Shown here: in pieces, positions 11,446-23,115 of the stretch
How the letters are laid out: every line of letters begins with the position of its first letter
Position numbering within the stretch: position 1 is the stretch's first letter
Assembly: GCA_036873135.1 (NCBI GenBank)
Contig: JAPTYO010000059.1
Coordinates: 7,247,066 to 7,311,065 of the forward strand
Direction of reading: 5' to 3'
Length of the DNA: 64,000 nt
Source: Clarkia xantiana subsp. parviflora
Lineage: Eukaryota; Streptophyta; Magnoliopsida; Myrtales; Onagraceae
Program-made: the position numbers and the translations under genes
Notes under the pieces: generated by a model
Told to the model about the DNA's origin: nothing
What the model saw: only the letters and a program-made list of their open reading frames with translations
Databases searched by the model: none

Positions 11446-11803
11446 TGTAAACACATAATTTTGGACAACGCGCGACACGCGTGGCATCTAACGCGCTAAA
11501 TGAGGAAATTTATAAATATGCCAAGTCGATAAGCTCCCAAAATGCTCCAACATATATTAGGATAATATATGTATTTATTATAAAAAATATTATTGAATAT
11601 TTAATATTAAAATTTAGCATATTTAACATTTATTATAGGGAATAAATCAGTAGGATTTTATTACCTAATTAGACTAAGCCCTATGTATTATATATAACTT
11701 AGTCTAGTATATTGTAATGGGGAAGAAAAATAAACAAACATCCGATATGCATGATTTGGCTACCACAGTTGCATATTTTTCTTCGATCAGTTGAATTCTT
11801 TAG

Positions 11804-11842
<39 letters not shown>

Positions 11843-12910
11843 TGATTTCATGTTGCTCTCAATCTCAGTTTGTCTGCTTCGCCTTGTTTTTTTTTTTCTA
11901 TAACACTCAATCGCTCACCACCGATCATTATCTCCACCGTAATTGCCACGGCCAAGACCGACCATCTCCGTTCACCATCATCGACTACTTGCAATTCCTT
12001 TGGAATCACCTCTAGCCATGGCCACTAGCTCCGAGGTCACCCGCTCCGACTCTGACCAAGTCAGCCGGCCACACCGTAGCGACCAGTCCCAGTGACGCCA
12101 CGCCTTATTCCGACTCCTACTGTTCGCACCGTCCGCTCCCTCAACGTCACCGATCGAATTCTCTGATGCCTTTAACTTCGATCAAGCCCAGGTTGAGTCT
12201 GAATCACACCTCTGGGTGCTCACCGCTAGTCGTTCGTCGAACGGAATCTGACCCCCCTCCTCTTGCTACCGTTCTACTCTCCGTCTCCCCCACTTCCGAT
12301 CCTATCTCTGATTCCAGTTGCTCATCCGTTCTCGGGCACTGCTCTTGTTCACATGAAGACGATCATCAACCAAAAAACCTTCAGTAAAGATAAAAAGTAC
12401 GGTCGCAATGTGTTTTTTATACCAATATGATGCATGTCTTCTGAGGTAAGTTATAATTCTTATAATATTAAATTATTAGTTAATTGTTTTTTTATCATAA
12501 TATTCACAGAGAGCAACGTTGCTATGTGAATAACATGCCTTTTTTTTAGTAAATAAATAGTGTGATTTTATCCTTTGTCTATGCTTTATACTTGATTCGT
12601 TCAAAATAGCTAGCTATGTGAATTCCTTCACGCCATATTTTTTTTTTCACTTCGTTTAATAAAAACTAGTGGCAATAATTTTATGAATAGAGTACCGAAA
12701 GGACGGGATTAATTACATGTGTTTTAATTCGTAATAGAAACCCTGAATCTGAATCTTTGCTCGTAGACCGATTTTTAACCTAGGTGATTTATTCGTTATT
12801 TGCCTAGGTAAATTAGGTTTCTAGTTAGCCTAATAATTAACTAGTGGCGACTCTTTCCAAATCCGCGTTTTCAAAACGTATATCACCTTAGGTTAGATTT
12901 AGGTCTGACA
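11446..12910 (+). repeat. 3' LTR (full length)
   Basis: The 1465-bp LTR begins TGTAAACACATAATTTTGG and ends AGGTCTGACA. It contains a CT/T-rich stretch, a (TTA)n microsatellite (11806-11842) and a C-rich part (11930-12300). The last 745 bp match the 5' LTR. A TATATATAACTTAG stretch at 11689-11702 could be its TATA region. Confidence 0.85.
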
Positions 12911-12915
12911 ATCCT

Positions 12916-13366
12916 CTTATCAAGTAGGAATTTTGTGTGAACTATTGGTTAAAGAGTGACGTGTTAAACCATTATATCCAGTGACGGATGTATTAAGTAA
13001 AATGAGGTTACAACGTAACCTCATTCCTGAATATTTTTATTGAGACCCTAGGTTTATTCCCGAAGGAAAATATATCACGATCCTTATTATTTTTTTATAA
13101 GATCCCCATTATTTTGGTGTGAGACACTAAGATCCCCATTATTTTGTGTGAGACACTAAGCCCTTACTAATATTTTGTAAGACTTCATTATTATTTTGTA
13201 ACATTATTATTAAATCCATTCGGAAAAATAGTTCATCCATTTCAAATTTGGGGCTTTTGTCTTAAATAGTATGTTTGTAAGTTTTATTATTCATCACTCT
13301 TTTGCTAAACTATAAATTTTAGTTACTCTAATACAATTTATTAGAAGATGAGGTTCAATACGTACA
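12916..13366. other. Spacer with a short tandem duplication
   Basis: AT-rich sequence without a gene. AAGATCCCCATTATTTTG followed by GTGTGAGACACT is present twice in tandem at about 13098-13160, a recent local duplication. Confidence 0.6.
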
Positions 13367-13375
13367 AATATATAA

Positions 13376-13879
13376 GGGAAAAGTATGTAAAACATGCAAT
13401 ATGTTTGAAAAAGATGGTTTTATGGACCAATATGTTTTAAAATGTACAACATGTTTGAAAATGATGGTTTTATGGACAAATATGTATTAAAATGTACAAC
13501 AAACTTACAAAAGATGTTTAAATGACATATCGTCAAGTTGTTATCCATAGTTTTATTAAATGGACACGTGCGGAACACATTTTTAGAAGAAAAAAAAAAT
13601 TATAGTAAGAAATTAATTTATACATAGCAAGGATTATTAATAATGGATGTAGATACTAATAATAACAATAATTATTTTTAAAAAACGTGATCCACTTAAT
13701 GAGACTAGTGAAAACAAGTGGACGATACGCCATTTTACCATATTTTGTAAGCTTGTTGTACATTTTAAAACATTTTGGTCCGTAAAACCATCTTTTTCAA
13801 ACATGTTGTATGTTTTAAAACATATTGGTCCATAAAACCATCTTTTTCAAACATGTTGCATGTTTTACATACTTTTCCC
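13376..13879. mobile_element. Foldback MULE MITE (family 1, short copy)
   Basis: The 504-bp element has the same GGGAAAAGTATGTAAAACAT ends as the element at 6745 and arms of about 180 bp. The arms carry repeats of ATGTTTGAAAAAGATGG and TTTTAAAATGTACAACATG. It is flanked by a perfect 9-bp duplication AATATATAA (13367-13375 and 13880-13888). There is no transposase. Confidence 0.9.
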
Positions 13880-13888
13880 AATATATAA

Positions 13889-13965
13889 ACCATAGAATAT
13901 ATTTGAAAAAGATGGTTTTTATTATCAATATGTTTTAAAATGTTCAACATGTTTCAAAACAATGA
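13889..13965. mobile_element. Partial arm of the same foldback MULE family
   Basis: Directly after the right duplication, a stretch reading TATTTGAAAAAGATGG then TATGTTTTAAAATGTTCAAC repeats the arm sequence without an end. The element therefore inserted into or beside an older copy, or the arm was duplicated. Confidence 0.65.
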
Positions 13966-14555
13966 TAACTGATAACTGATACTCTTTTCAATCATTCGTC
14001 CAAATTTGTCGTCAAATACGTTTTAAACTTACAAAATTAACAAAATATTTTTTTAAATATCAAATTCAAGACCTAATAACTTATACAAGTGTTATAATAG
14101 TGTCTTCTCGATTGAGACTCAACTCACCCACAACCGGTTCTAGTGTAAATTGTAACAATTGCATAAGCAATTAAGCTTATTTGTGGTACCTTAAAATCTA
14201 CTTAGTTAATATTGTTGATTTGAAAAGTATTTAACAAAATTTTTGAATAAGTAATTTAAGAAAGTACCAATTTTTATCGTTTAAGACATGCATTTTGACA
14301 AAAAAAAAATCTTTAAAAAATTGTTAATCTTCGCAATCTTTTAAAAAAAATCATTATGAACCTTTTGGATCTGCCACTGATTATACCATATTGACATAAT
14401 TAAACACGTCGTTTTCATTTTCTTAAAGAAAATGTCTTAACAAAGGAAATGTCTTCGTAGAGGCGCAAAGATTGAGCCTTTTATATTAAAATTAAATAAA
14501 ATTAATTATTAATTCTAAAGAGAAACAATGAAGCAGTCTTGTTACTTTTTTAGGT
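13966..14555. other. AT-rich spacer, no gene seen
   Basis: There is no open frame of interest, no inverted-repeat element and no RNA gene. Homopolymer A and T runs are common. Confidence 0.55.
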
Positions 14556-14559
14556 TTTT

Positions 14560-14795
14560 CGCAGGGTGGTCTTAGGCAGGGTCTCTATTAGGAGGGCAGC
14601 ACCCGTAGTATGTTTAATCCATGCTTATACTAATTCCTATTCACACAAGGGTCAATCTGTAAGGAGTAAGGACGTAAGGTGATGACCAAGAATATCTTTC
14701 AATTCCCGTGGTCACCGACAGAGATTGAATACCTAACATCTAGTTAAGGATGAAGCGCTAAACCGCTACACCATATTACATTGGTAACTTTAGAG
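14560..14795 (-). mobile_element. tRNA-derived SINE candidate
   Basis: On the minus strand a box-A-like TGGTGTAGCGG (plus positions 14763-14773) is followed about 40 bp later by a box-B-like GGTATTCAATCTCTG (14719-14733). These are the two internal RNA polymerase III promoter boxes of tRNA-derived SINEs. A non-tRNA body follows to about 14560. The layout resembles Au-type SINEs, but I cannot confirm the family. The flanks share only an imperfect GTTAC/GTAACTTT pair, so the target duplication is unproven. Confidence 0.5.
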
Positions 14796-15749
14796 ATCTC
14801 TAGAGAGTTGCAAGAGTCCACTTAAAGGATTTCAAAATGCGAGCGGAGTTGGGGTCAATGATAAATATGAAGGGATAATTAGTTCAACATATTCAATTTT
14901 TTTTTTGGCCATAGACATATTCATATTTATTAGCTTATGCAAATATGGATGACATGTGAATTTACTACACAGAATGTTTAATTTGATATTAGTTAATATA
15001 TGTGTTAATTAATATTTAATAATACCATAAAATAGTCAATCTAGATACGTTTTATGATCTTCACATAAATGAATCATCGATGTTTTTTTGTGTCATCATA
15101 CATAATTCACATGTTTATGTGTTTAACGTTAAGAGTAGGAGGTTTAATTAATGAGTGATGCGCAGGCCACGACACCCATATTCAATAATAATGTACAAAA
15201 TTTGATATCACTAAGCTTGTAAGCTGAAAAAGACATTCAACTGTCTACCTATATTAGCAGTTGCGTATGAACATAAGATTTTCTATCCGTTCGTCTTAAT
15301 AAATGACTTTGCTTTAAATGAATCAATCTAGGTTTAAAGCATGAATCAACAAGGTTTAGCATATGTTTATTGACTCTAGTATCCTACTAAAAATACTCAA
15401 TAATATGATAACATTTGTCACCTCATTATATTATATGGATAGGTCATTGGTCATATTCATTCCAAAAATAGTAATAATCATTTTATATTCTCGTCATTTT
15501 AGATCTGGTTTCTGATTTGTATTAATTTAACAATGTGTTAGGAACGTGGTCAATTTTGTCCAAATTAGACAAAACATTTACAAGAACTAGCAATTTATTT
15601 AGAACCAAAACCTAAACTAGTAAATTTATTTGAATGCATACATAACATACATTAGCTAGCAATAAAGTAATTAAGCCAAAATTATTTATTAGATGAAATG
15701 AATTACCATAACAAAAGGTTGGTTGATGAAGGAAGCTTTGGTTGTTTAT
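14796..15749. other. AT-rich spacer, no gene seen
   Basis: Nothing recognisable. It ends at the 9-bp duplication of the following MITE. Confidence 0.55.
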
Positions 15750-16238
15750 TATATATTAGGGTTAAAGGTCCTTTTGGTACCACATGTTTGTAAAAATTAC
15801 ACTGTTCATACCACTAGTATTTTTTCGTACCGAATTGGTACCATATGTTTCCAAACCTTACTGTTTTGGTACCTCCGTTAGGGTTCCGTCAAAAACACCC
15901 GTTAAATGGCATGTGCCATGCACGTGACCAGCCCAAAACTTTCAATTTTCGTTACAATTTAGTCCATCTAATACATCCCTAACTTTTATTTTGTTCAATT
16001 TAGTCCTAAAACTTCAAAATCAAACAATTTCCCCAAATTGACCTAGCCCCAAATTGGTTATAGGTCTCAATTGACCTAACCGGACCTAGCCCTAGGCTAA
16101 GTCCGGCTAGGTCAATTTGGGAAAATGGTTTGGTTTTGAAGTTTTAGGACTAAATTGAACAAAATAAAAGTTAGGGATGTATTAGATGGACTAAATTGTA
16201 ACAAAATTGAAAGTTTTGGGCTGGTCACGTGCATGGCC

Positions 16239-16987
16239 TGTTGCGTCCGGGATGAACAAGGTCGTGGGGACGCGTCTGTTCGCGTAGTTGTGCGGGCTTT
16301 TGGGCTGTAACCCTTCCGTCGGGATGAGGTTGGGCCACTGCCGAGTGTTCGGACTTAATCCCGTATGAGGTCTGTGTCTCGGTAGGGCTGTGTCTCGGTA
16401 AGGCTGTGTCTCGGTAAGGCTGTGTCTCAAACGTCGGTTCCTGCACGAAGGACCAATGCTAGCACGGAGAGGGGGGTGGTGCTAGCGGAGCCCTCTCCGA
16501 TGCTTAAGTCACTATAAGGGCAAAAAGGTAATTTCTAGAGAGAGAATATTTCTAGAGAGAAGTCAGAGCTCAAAATACCAAAGTTGGGCAAATGAGAGAG
16601 TGTCTGAAAATGGGTGGCCAAGACCTCCTATTTATAGGCTTTCTTGGGACCGGACCCGGTTTTAGAGCGGTTTGATGACGGTTCAAGATCATGCGGTAAC
16701 CGTCATCCATATTGGTAATGTGTGAACTTGACTTCTCTACACGCAACGGTAATCGCGGATACGGTAGTCGCGCGATACCCGTAAGGCAATCCGGACCTCG
16801 TCGAATTTGGGCAATTCGGCGAGGTCCGGATTGTCGCGCAACCCGGAGGTCCGGTCCGGACGCGCGTAAATGCGCTTCCGGACCGTTTTGATACCGTGGG
16901 AGATGTTTTTAAACCGAGATGTAATTTTTGACACGTTTACGAGGCCCGAAATGCAAATACGAACCCGAATTGGACATTTATCCATCA
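16239..16987 (-). repeat. 3' LTR of the Tat-like element
   Basis: This 749-bp LTR reads TGATGGATAAATGTCC...GGACGCAACA on the minus strand. It contains three direct copies of GGCTGTGTCTCGGTAAG-like units (16376-16430, plus-strand view) and the CCGGACCTC/GAGGTCCGG inverted arms around 16793-16856. It is nearly identical to the 5' LTR. Confidence 0.92.
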
Positions 16988-17000
16988 CTTGCCCCCGAGT
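16988..17000 (-). other. Polypurine tract of the Tat-like element
   Basis: On the minus strand ACTCGGGGGCAAG lies immediately before the 3' LTR start TGATGG. The G-run and position identify it as the PPT. Confidence 0.7.
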
Positions 17001-17006
17001 CAAGTA

Positions 17007-17991
17007 ACGGTTTAGAACCTTTCTTGACTCTATTTTAAGTTAGGATATTTGTCCAATTTGAGTTTGAAGCTAACCTTTCGGTTTTGATCGTTGGTCGGAC
17101 GCAAGCATCTTGATTTCGTCCGTCGTTTGATTTTCCGACCGAATGACTTTGTTTCCTATCATCATGGTTAGTGCAATAGGAAATGTATATGCGCAAGTAT
17201 GGTTATCGTCGGAGACATAGGCAATTGATAATACACTATGCGAGCATGCCTCTATCAATACGCATGTATAGGTAATGGACACGGCAAGATCATAATTACG
17301 TAGTGCAAGAAATAGAAACCGTATGCTTCTAAAACAACTAAGTGATTACCAAATCATGAATCATGCGGTTGCAACGTATATGTAAAGTGGTGAGTTTGAT
17401 ACGTGTCATGTCAAGATACGTATAAGAGTAGATATTTTTAGAGGAGAGAATAGAGTATACCGTAGGGGTTTAGTCTTGAATGTAGGTAAACTAATCCTTT
17501 AATCCTTATCCATAAAGCATCTATTTGGGATAAGTAAATACACACATCCCCATTTATCCTTCCAGCATCTTGGGAGTTCACCATTCCATTCCCTTTGCAG
17601 GTAATTCATTCACCCTTTCCCGAAATTGCTTTTGTGTTCAAAATTTCTTCGCCGTCGTGGAACTTAGATACGTTCTGACAGTTTCGAGTCTGATTTTTGG
17701 CTTTTTTTTGGAAGTTGACACCATCATTCGACTCGGTTCGTCCCAAGGATTCCAGCGCCACCTTCGGAGCCTCCAGGAGCCACCGGACGCGCCCTCACGC
17801 GCCGCCGCGTGTGGAAGTCCTTCGTCGGAGCGTGTGGCCCACGCGCCACCTTCCCGGCCTCGCCTCGTTGCGGTCCTTACCTTTCCGGAATCGTCTCGAC
17901 GAGGGGAGTCCATTGGAATACCTTCCGACACGTTTTGAGGTAATTTGGAAATTCGAATTTTTAGGACAGCTTCGACTTGAATGCCGATGTC
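17007..17991. other. Tat-like element interior upstream of the nested hAT MITE
   Basis: No retroviral motif is present. A GC-rich block at 17745-17935 has overlapping open frames on both strands, but they carry no recognisable domain. By position it may be leader or a 5' untranslated exon of the antisense gene (possible donor at CCCTTTGCAGGTAATTC, 17591-17606), which remains speculative. Confidence 0.4.
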
Positions 17992-19081
17992 TAGGGCTGG
18001 GCATAAAAACCGGTTCGGGCGAACCGAACCGGAACCAAACCGGAACCGAACCAATAAAAACCTGTTCTAACTGAACCGGTTCTTAAATGGTTCGGTTTTG
18101 ATAAGGAATATATGGAGCGGTTTTCAACTGGTTCAAAACAGGTTCCGAACCGGTTTTGAACCAGTTTTTCAGAACCACTTTTAATACATAAAGCCTAAAT
18201 TATTAAATAGTAACACACTCTTGCATCTTTTTTTTTGGTAGATTAAAGGGCTATAAACAAGCCGAGTATCCGGCAAGCTCGACTCGACTCAGTTTACTCG
18301 AGCTCGAACTTGACCGAGCCTTAATTTTTCAAGCTCGAGCTCGACTCGGTGCCATACTTGACATGTTCGAGTTCGGCTCGATAAGGTTAAAAATTCAATT
18401 AAATAATAAATGGTGCATCTTAGCTCGAGGTCGAACTCTTCCTCGACTCAATATATACATATATAATATTATTACGTAAAACTCGAAAAACTCAAACTCG
18501 AACTCGACTCGAATATGCAAAACAAAAAAGCTCGATTACGCTTGCGAGCCTCTCGATTCGAGTACAAGTGAACTCGAACTCGACTCGGTATAAAAAAAAG
18601 TTCAACTCGAATTAAAATTTAGCGATTCGAATTTGAATATCGACCAAACCGATCTCGAGAAGTTCACGAGTAGCTTGAATCGTTTACACCCATAGGGTAG
18701 ATCCTTCACTATTTGGGTTTGGTTCATATTGGATATATAGGTGGTCGTAGCAGGTTTGTTTACTTATATATAGTTATTATATATTATGTTAGCTCATATC
18801 AGTTCTACAATCAATTGAGTTTAGTTTTGAACTCGAAACTTAACTCAGGAATAGTTCTATATTGGCTGTATATTTTGAATTTTAGTAAAAAAAAGGTGTA
18901 TATTTGAATTTTAGTAAAAAAAAATGAAAAAAGGTTCAAAACCGGTTCTCCTATGGTTCGGTTCTAGGACCTAAAATCTGGTTCGGTTCTTACCTGGTAC
19001 AGAAAACCAACTGAACCTAAAATCTGGTTCCGGTTCGGTTCTGAACCGGTTCGGCCAAGAACCGAACCATGCCCAGCCCTA
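17992..19081. mobile_element. hAT-type MITE (TAGGGCTGGGCAT ends)
   Basis: The ends TAGGGCTGGGCAT and ATGCCCAGCCCTA are inverted repeats, and the interior arms are runs of GAACCGGTTC/CGGTTCGGTT. The flanks are a perfect 8-bp duplication CCGATGTC (17984-17991 and 19082-19089), the hAT hallmark. No transposase is present. It is interrupted by another MITE at 18245-18695. Confidence 0.9.
18245..18695. mobile_element. hAT-like MITE nested in the previous one
   Basis: The left end AAAGGGCTATAAACAAGCC pairs with a right end GTTTACACCCATAG. The body is full of AGCTCGACTCGA and TCGAGCTCGAAC repeats. The flanks GGTAGATT (18237-18244) and GGTAGATC (18696-18703) match in seven of eight bases, consistent with an hAT duplication. 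Confidence 0.75.
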
Positions 19082-19499
19082 CCGATGTCACCGTATTGTT
19101 GTTTGTTTAAGTCATTTTTTGCTGTCGACATGTGGGACTGTTTGTTGATGTTTATACGTCGAGTAATTGCTGATTGATTGCCGTCATTATCGTCGTTTGT
19201 CCGTAATTTAGGCGATTTCCCATTTCCGTGGGTATTTGATGTAGAATTCCTCGTATCTTCGTGTAGAAGCTTTTTTGGTTGATATGTATAATTTTCCTTC
19301 TTGGCGGGTTTTTTGGTTGACGGGGATTGCCCAATAACTTTAGGCATAGTCACTTGTCGTCTTGACGCCGTAGAGAAAAATTTTCCTTAAGCATTGCCGC
19401 GTTCGATCCTTACGGTTTGTCGCGTTAATTCCACCGTTTGCATGATAGCTCCTTAGGACGTTAGTTCCTTCTATGGTACGTACCAACTTTACTATGTGC

Positions 19500-19880
19500 G
19501 TGGAACTTGGTCGCGTGCGTTGACTTTTTGATACGCGCGTTGACTTTTGATATGCGCGTTGACTTCTGATACGCGCGTTGACTTTTTGATACGCGCGTTG
19601 ACTTTTGATACGCGCGTTGACTTCTGATACGCGCGTTGACTTTTGATACGCGCGTTGACTTTGATACGCGCATTGATGTTGATACGCGCGTTAACTTTGA
19701 TACGCGCATTGATGTTGATACGCGCGTTATCTTTGATACGCGCATTGATGTTGATACGCGCGTTAACTTTGATACGCGCATTGATGTTGATACGCGCGTT
19801 AACTTTGATACGCGCATTGATGTTGATACGCGCGTTAACTTTGATACGCGCATTGATGTTGATACGCGCGTTAACTTTGA
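19500..19880. repeat. CGCG-rich minisatellite before the antisense gene
   Basis: Units built on GATACGCGCGTTGACTTT (18-22 bp) run from about 19510 to 19660. They are followed by six or so copies of a 36-bp double unit (GATACGCGCATTGATGTT plus GATACGCGCGTTAACTTT) to 19880. The array ends about 70 bp before the ATG of the antisense gene, so it would fall in its promoter or 5' UTR. Every unit carries the palindrome ACGCGCGT or close to it. Long frames across it on both strands are repeat artefacts. Confidence 0.9.
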
Positions 19881-19951
19881 TTGCTTCTTGCAGGTTGTGG
19901 GATTGTAGTAACTTCTTGCGGAGCTTCCTTGCCTTTGATTGCGTTGATACA

Positions 19952-22297
19952 ATGAGTAAGTCCACCACTCCTCTATCGCAGACTCCCTTTAATTCCGATA
20001 TAGAGGATGACTTGGAAGTAGACCCGGCTTTGCCGGCAGGTAGTGCTTTAGACACTGATGAGGGGGTAGCTGTTGGGGTATCTCCCGCTGGAGAGACTGA
20101 GGCGTTGGTTAGGTATTATACTAACCGCTTGGATAGATCCCTGTTCAGCTTGTATGCGAGTGCTTCCGGACTCGACGCTTGTACCGAGGCTTTTTATCCC
20201 TTTGAGGTACTTCCTGATAGCAATCTAGGAGACGCTACTCCTCCGCCTGTAGATTTATCCGTCGTGTACACATCACACGTTAGAGAGGGTTTACGGTTTC
20301 CCTACTGTTCCGACTTGGTTGATCTCTGTAGCGGATATGGGATTTCCCCTTTAGATCTTGCACCCAACGGGATTAGAGTATGGACTTGTTTCAGAGTGTT
20401 GCTTCACAAGCAATCCTGGCGTTATTCTCGCACCCTCTTTCGCTGTTTCTACCAGCTTAAGAGTTCAGACTCTGCGGGATTATGCGGTGTGAAAGTTCGT
20501 TGGCCGAACTTGCAGAGCGATGGTTTTGAGGAGCTTGGTCTTGGGGAAGCCAAGTGGGATCCTAGTTACCGACTAGTTGCCACCGCGGATCGGTCCGCCG
20601 ACCATTGGAGGCATCATTACTTTTTTGTTCATGATGCGGGGACGACTTGGGATGTCGAGTATGTTCAGAAATTTGATCCCGCGCCTGCTTTTCGGGAACT
20701 CTCCACGTCGGATAAGGAAGTGATAAAGTAGATATATCGTTGTCAACAATCGCGCAGCTTTACTTGCTCATTGCCTGCATCCGATCAAGAATTGATTGAT
20801 GCTGGGATCCATGTGTTCCCTTCTGCAACTTCGGTATGTTGATCATTTTTATAACTTTCTACCGTGTTGCACTGTAGGTTGGTTTGACGGAAAAAGCTCG
20901 TCTTTGCAGACGGCGGCCGCTCGCAAGATTGCTTCTAGCGGGAGGATCGTTCCCCCATTTGCTTCTGGAGCATCAGCGGCTTCTGGACGCGGTAAAGGTA
21001 GATAGCTTTTTTGAAAGGATAATATTTTATTTTCTCAGTTGGGTTGTAACTTTGTATGCTACTTGCAGGTCGTACGACGCTTGTTACTGACCGCGTTGTT
21101 GCTGCTCCTGACTCTTCCAAACGGTCCACCACTGGGGCGCGTTCTTCGAGCAGTTCAAAGCGTCTGAAGACTACTGTGACCGTTCCTACTCCTTCCTGCC
21201 ATAAAGGGAAGGAAGTTGGCGGTAGCGAGGATGCGTTGTCTGCCCCCCGCTCGAAGGAGCGGTCCGAGGTTGAACGTTCTCTTCTTTCTGGTATAAGCTG
21301 GACACTTGATTCTGTGTCTTTATACGCTTTATTTTTGGCTTTTGTATAACGCTGCTTGGTTTACATGTAGCGATCCCGCCACTTGGACGTGCGGATTTGC
21401 TTCGTCCTTTGGATGGTGATATTTCAGATGGTAAGTGGATGTCGTATGTGGCAGGAGATCTTTCTTTGCCCAAGAACTCCCAGCTGAGCATGCCTGAAGT
21501 TGGCGTGCGTGTTCTCCATCGATCCATTCCTCCTGGTGATCGAGTTGTCCGACCCTCGAGTGACGAGGAGGCACGAGCATTTGTTGAGAGATCGTTGTCT
21601 GGATTCACTCAAGTGAGTATCTTTTTTCAACTTCGTTATGTTCGTTGTTCTCGAACATGTATGTTTATTGTGTCCTTGTTTTCAGGTTGTTTCCGACATG
21701 GTGCACATGGCCTCTTTCATGTTAGAGCTTGTTCAGGAGAACCGTGCAATTGCTGACAAAGATGCCACTTTGTCCAAGGAGCTTGAGGAAGCTAAGGATG
21801 AAGTGCGCCGTCTTTCATTGAAGAAGACGGATTTTGATGCTCGTTATGAGTCTGATCATGCCAGTCTTGTTCAGCTTGAATCTGAGAACGCCGCCATTGA
21901 GAAGGCAATTTCTGATAACGCAGGCAAGCATAAGGTTGCCTGCCGGAAAGTTCGTGAGGCAGAGATGAAGGATGGCATTGAAGAGGGACTTAGCAAGTTC
22001 CCTTCTACCCCTGGATTTGATAGCGCAGTTACTGCTGCTGCCACAGCGAAGGCCACTCCTATGCTCAACGAGTTTGCTGAGGACTTTATTCGTAGAGTGA
22101 GTATTCTTGCTCTTGGCTTTCCTTTTGACAAGTTAGGGCCATATGCGGAGTCTGCTGTTGGGCAAGTTGCCGAGCTTCGTCGCTTAGATACTGCAACATC
22201 TGAGTTTGCATTTTTGTTTGGAGAAGATGGTGGCGGCACTAATGTGCAACATTTGCCTGTTCCGCCCAGTCCTGTCAGGGATGATGGACTGCTTTGA
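19952..22297 (+). pseudogene. Antisense spliced gene of the Transposase_28 ('putative gypsy-type transposon') family
   Basis: Five exons can be read: 19952-20833, 20878-20991, 21069-21290, 21371-21612 and 21686-22297. All introns are GT-AG, 44-80 bp. Together they give about 690 codons. Exon 1 holds LRFPYCSDLVDLCSGYGISP and RVWTCFRVLL, the PF04195-like part. Exons 2-4 are Ser/Ala/Lys-rich, and exon 5 is a predicted coiled coil (KDATLSKELEEAKDEVRRLS). Exons 2 to 5 join in frame. A TAG stop at 20729-20731 and a one-base phase mismatch between exons 1 and 2 break the gene. It is antisense to gag. Such extra ORFs are known from Tat elements; their function is unknown. Confidence 0.75.
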
Positions 22298-22299
22298 TT

Positions 22300-23115
22300 T
22301 GCGTCATCATTTCGATATGTTGAACTCGTTTATAAGCTCGTTTGCCCCCCGGCTTCTATGTTTAGAAACTTGTTGGAGTTGTTGTTTGATTGTTGCTTGT
22401 GACTTGTTCGCTTTGAACTACGTCGTATGAACCTGTTTTATACACAGCAGTTTGCGTGATAACTTGTTAGTAATATTTCATACCGTTATCGCTTACTGTG
22501 TTTCCTGGACCCGGATGACTAGTAGTGTAAACGTAGTCCCCGCAATCGTGACTGATAGCCATTTTCAATTCAAAATTGTTCGCACGATGCATTATGCATG
22601 TTGTACGTCTTCCCGCATGGCTTGTTACTATATCTGTCGAAGCTTGTCAAGTGATTCGCGTATAGCGACTTAACAAGTAGTATGTTTGAAATGTGTTATC
22701 TTTGCTTGAGCAAGATACTAGTTTATACCGTCTCTTAGTTCCACTCTAAGGCGACGTTGTACAAGACTCTACTTGTAAGTTTATGAGTTTTAAACAAGGT
22801 GCGCACCTGCCATCGTGTATCAACCCGCGTTGGGGAAGCATACGTAAAACTTTTGGGTTTTGAAAGAGAGTTTTGTGAAACCTAAAAAGGTTATTTGATA
22901 AAATGTTTGGAAAGGTGTTTGATATATAAATTTTTTTATAAAGTATTTGGCAAAATATTTGGTAAAACTATTTGTGATACATGATTCCTGCGTCTAGGGA
23001 CCATGTAGCACTTTTGAGAGTATGAATTGTGATGCATGTTTTCTGCGTCCAGAAACCACGCATCACGGTTTTGAAAATTTGCTGTACGGAGTTGTCGTCT
23101 AGTAAGAGGACTTCC
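22300..23115. other. Tat-like element interior between the antisense gene and the minisatellite
   Basis: There is no domain or supported gene. The antisense gene's 3' UTR and polyadenylation site should lie at its start. Confidence 0.45.

Larger units (their letters stand above)
4131..12910 (+). mobile_element. Coding-free LTR retrotransposon (LARD-like, apparent Tat/Ogre-type priming)
   Basis: Two related LTRs (4131-4931 and 11446-12910) flank 6.5 kb. A PBS follows the left LTR, a purine tract precedes the right LTR, and the whole is bounded by GTCCT (4126-4130) and ATCCT (12911-12915), a 5-bp target duplication with one change. No gag, protease, RT, RNase H or integrase motif was found in any frame. 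The interior is filled instead with three tandem-repeat fields and a nested MULE. It must have used enzymes from another element. The LTRs differ at many sites, so the insertion is not recent. The PBS matches the tRNA-Arg type used by Ogre/Tat elements, which is the basis for the lineage guess. Confidence 0.85.

Noticed and set aside
17570..18054. Overlapping frames of 122-138 codons on both strands
   Set aside because: No recognisable domain; they arise from a GC-rich stretch and one runs into the nested MITE.
19643..19951. N-terminal extension of the antisense gene across the CGCG minisatellite
   Set aside because: The repeat is stop-free in several frames on both strands; the ATG at 19952 after the array is the more natural start.
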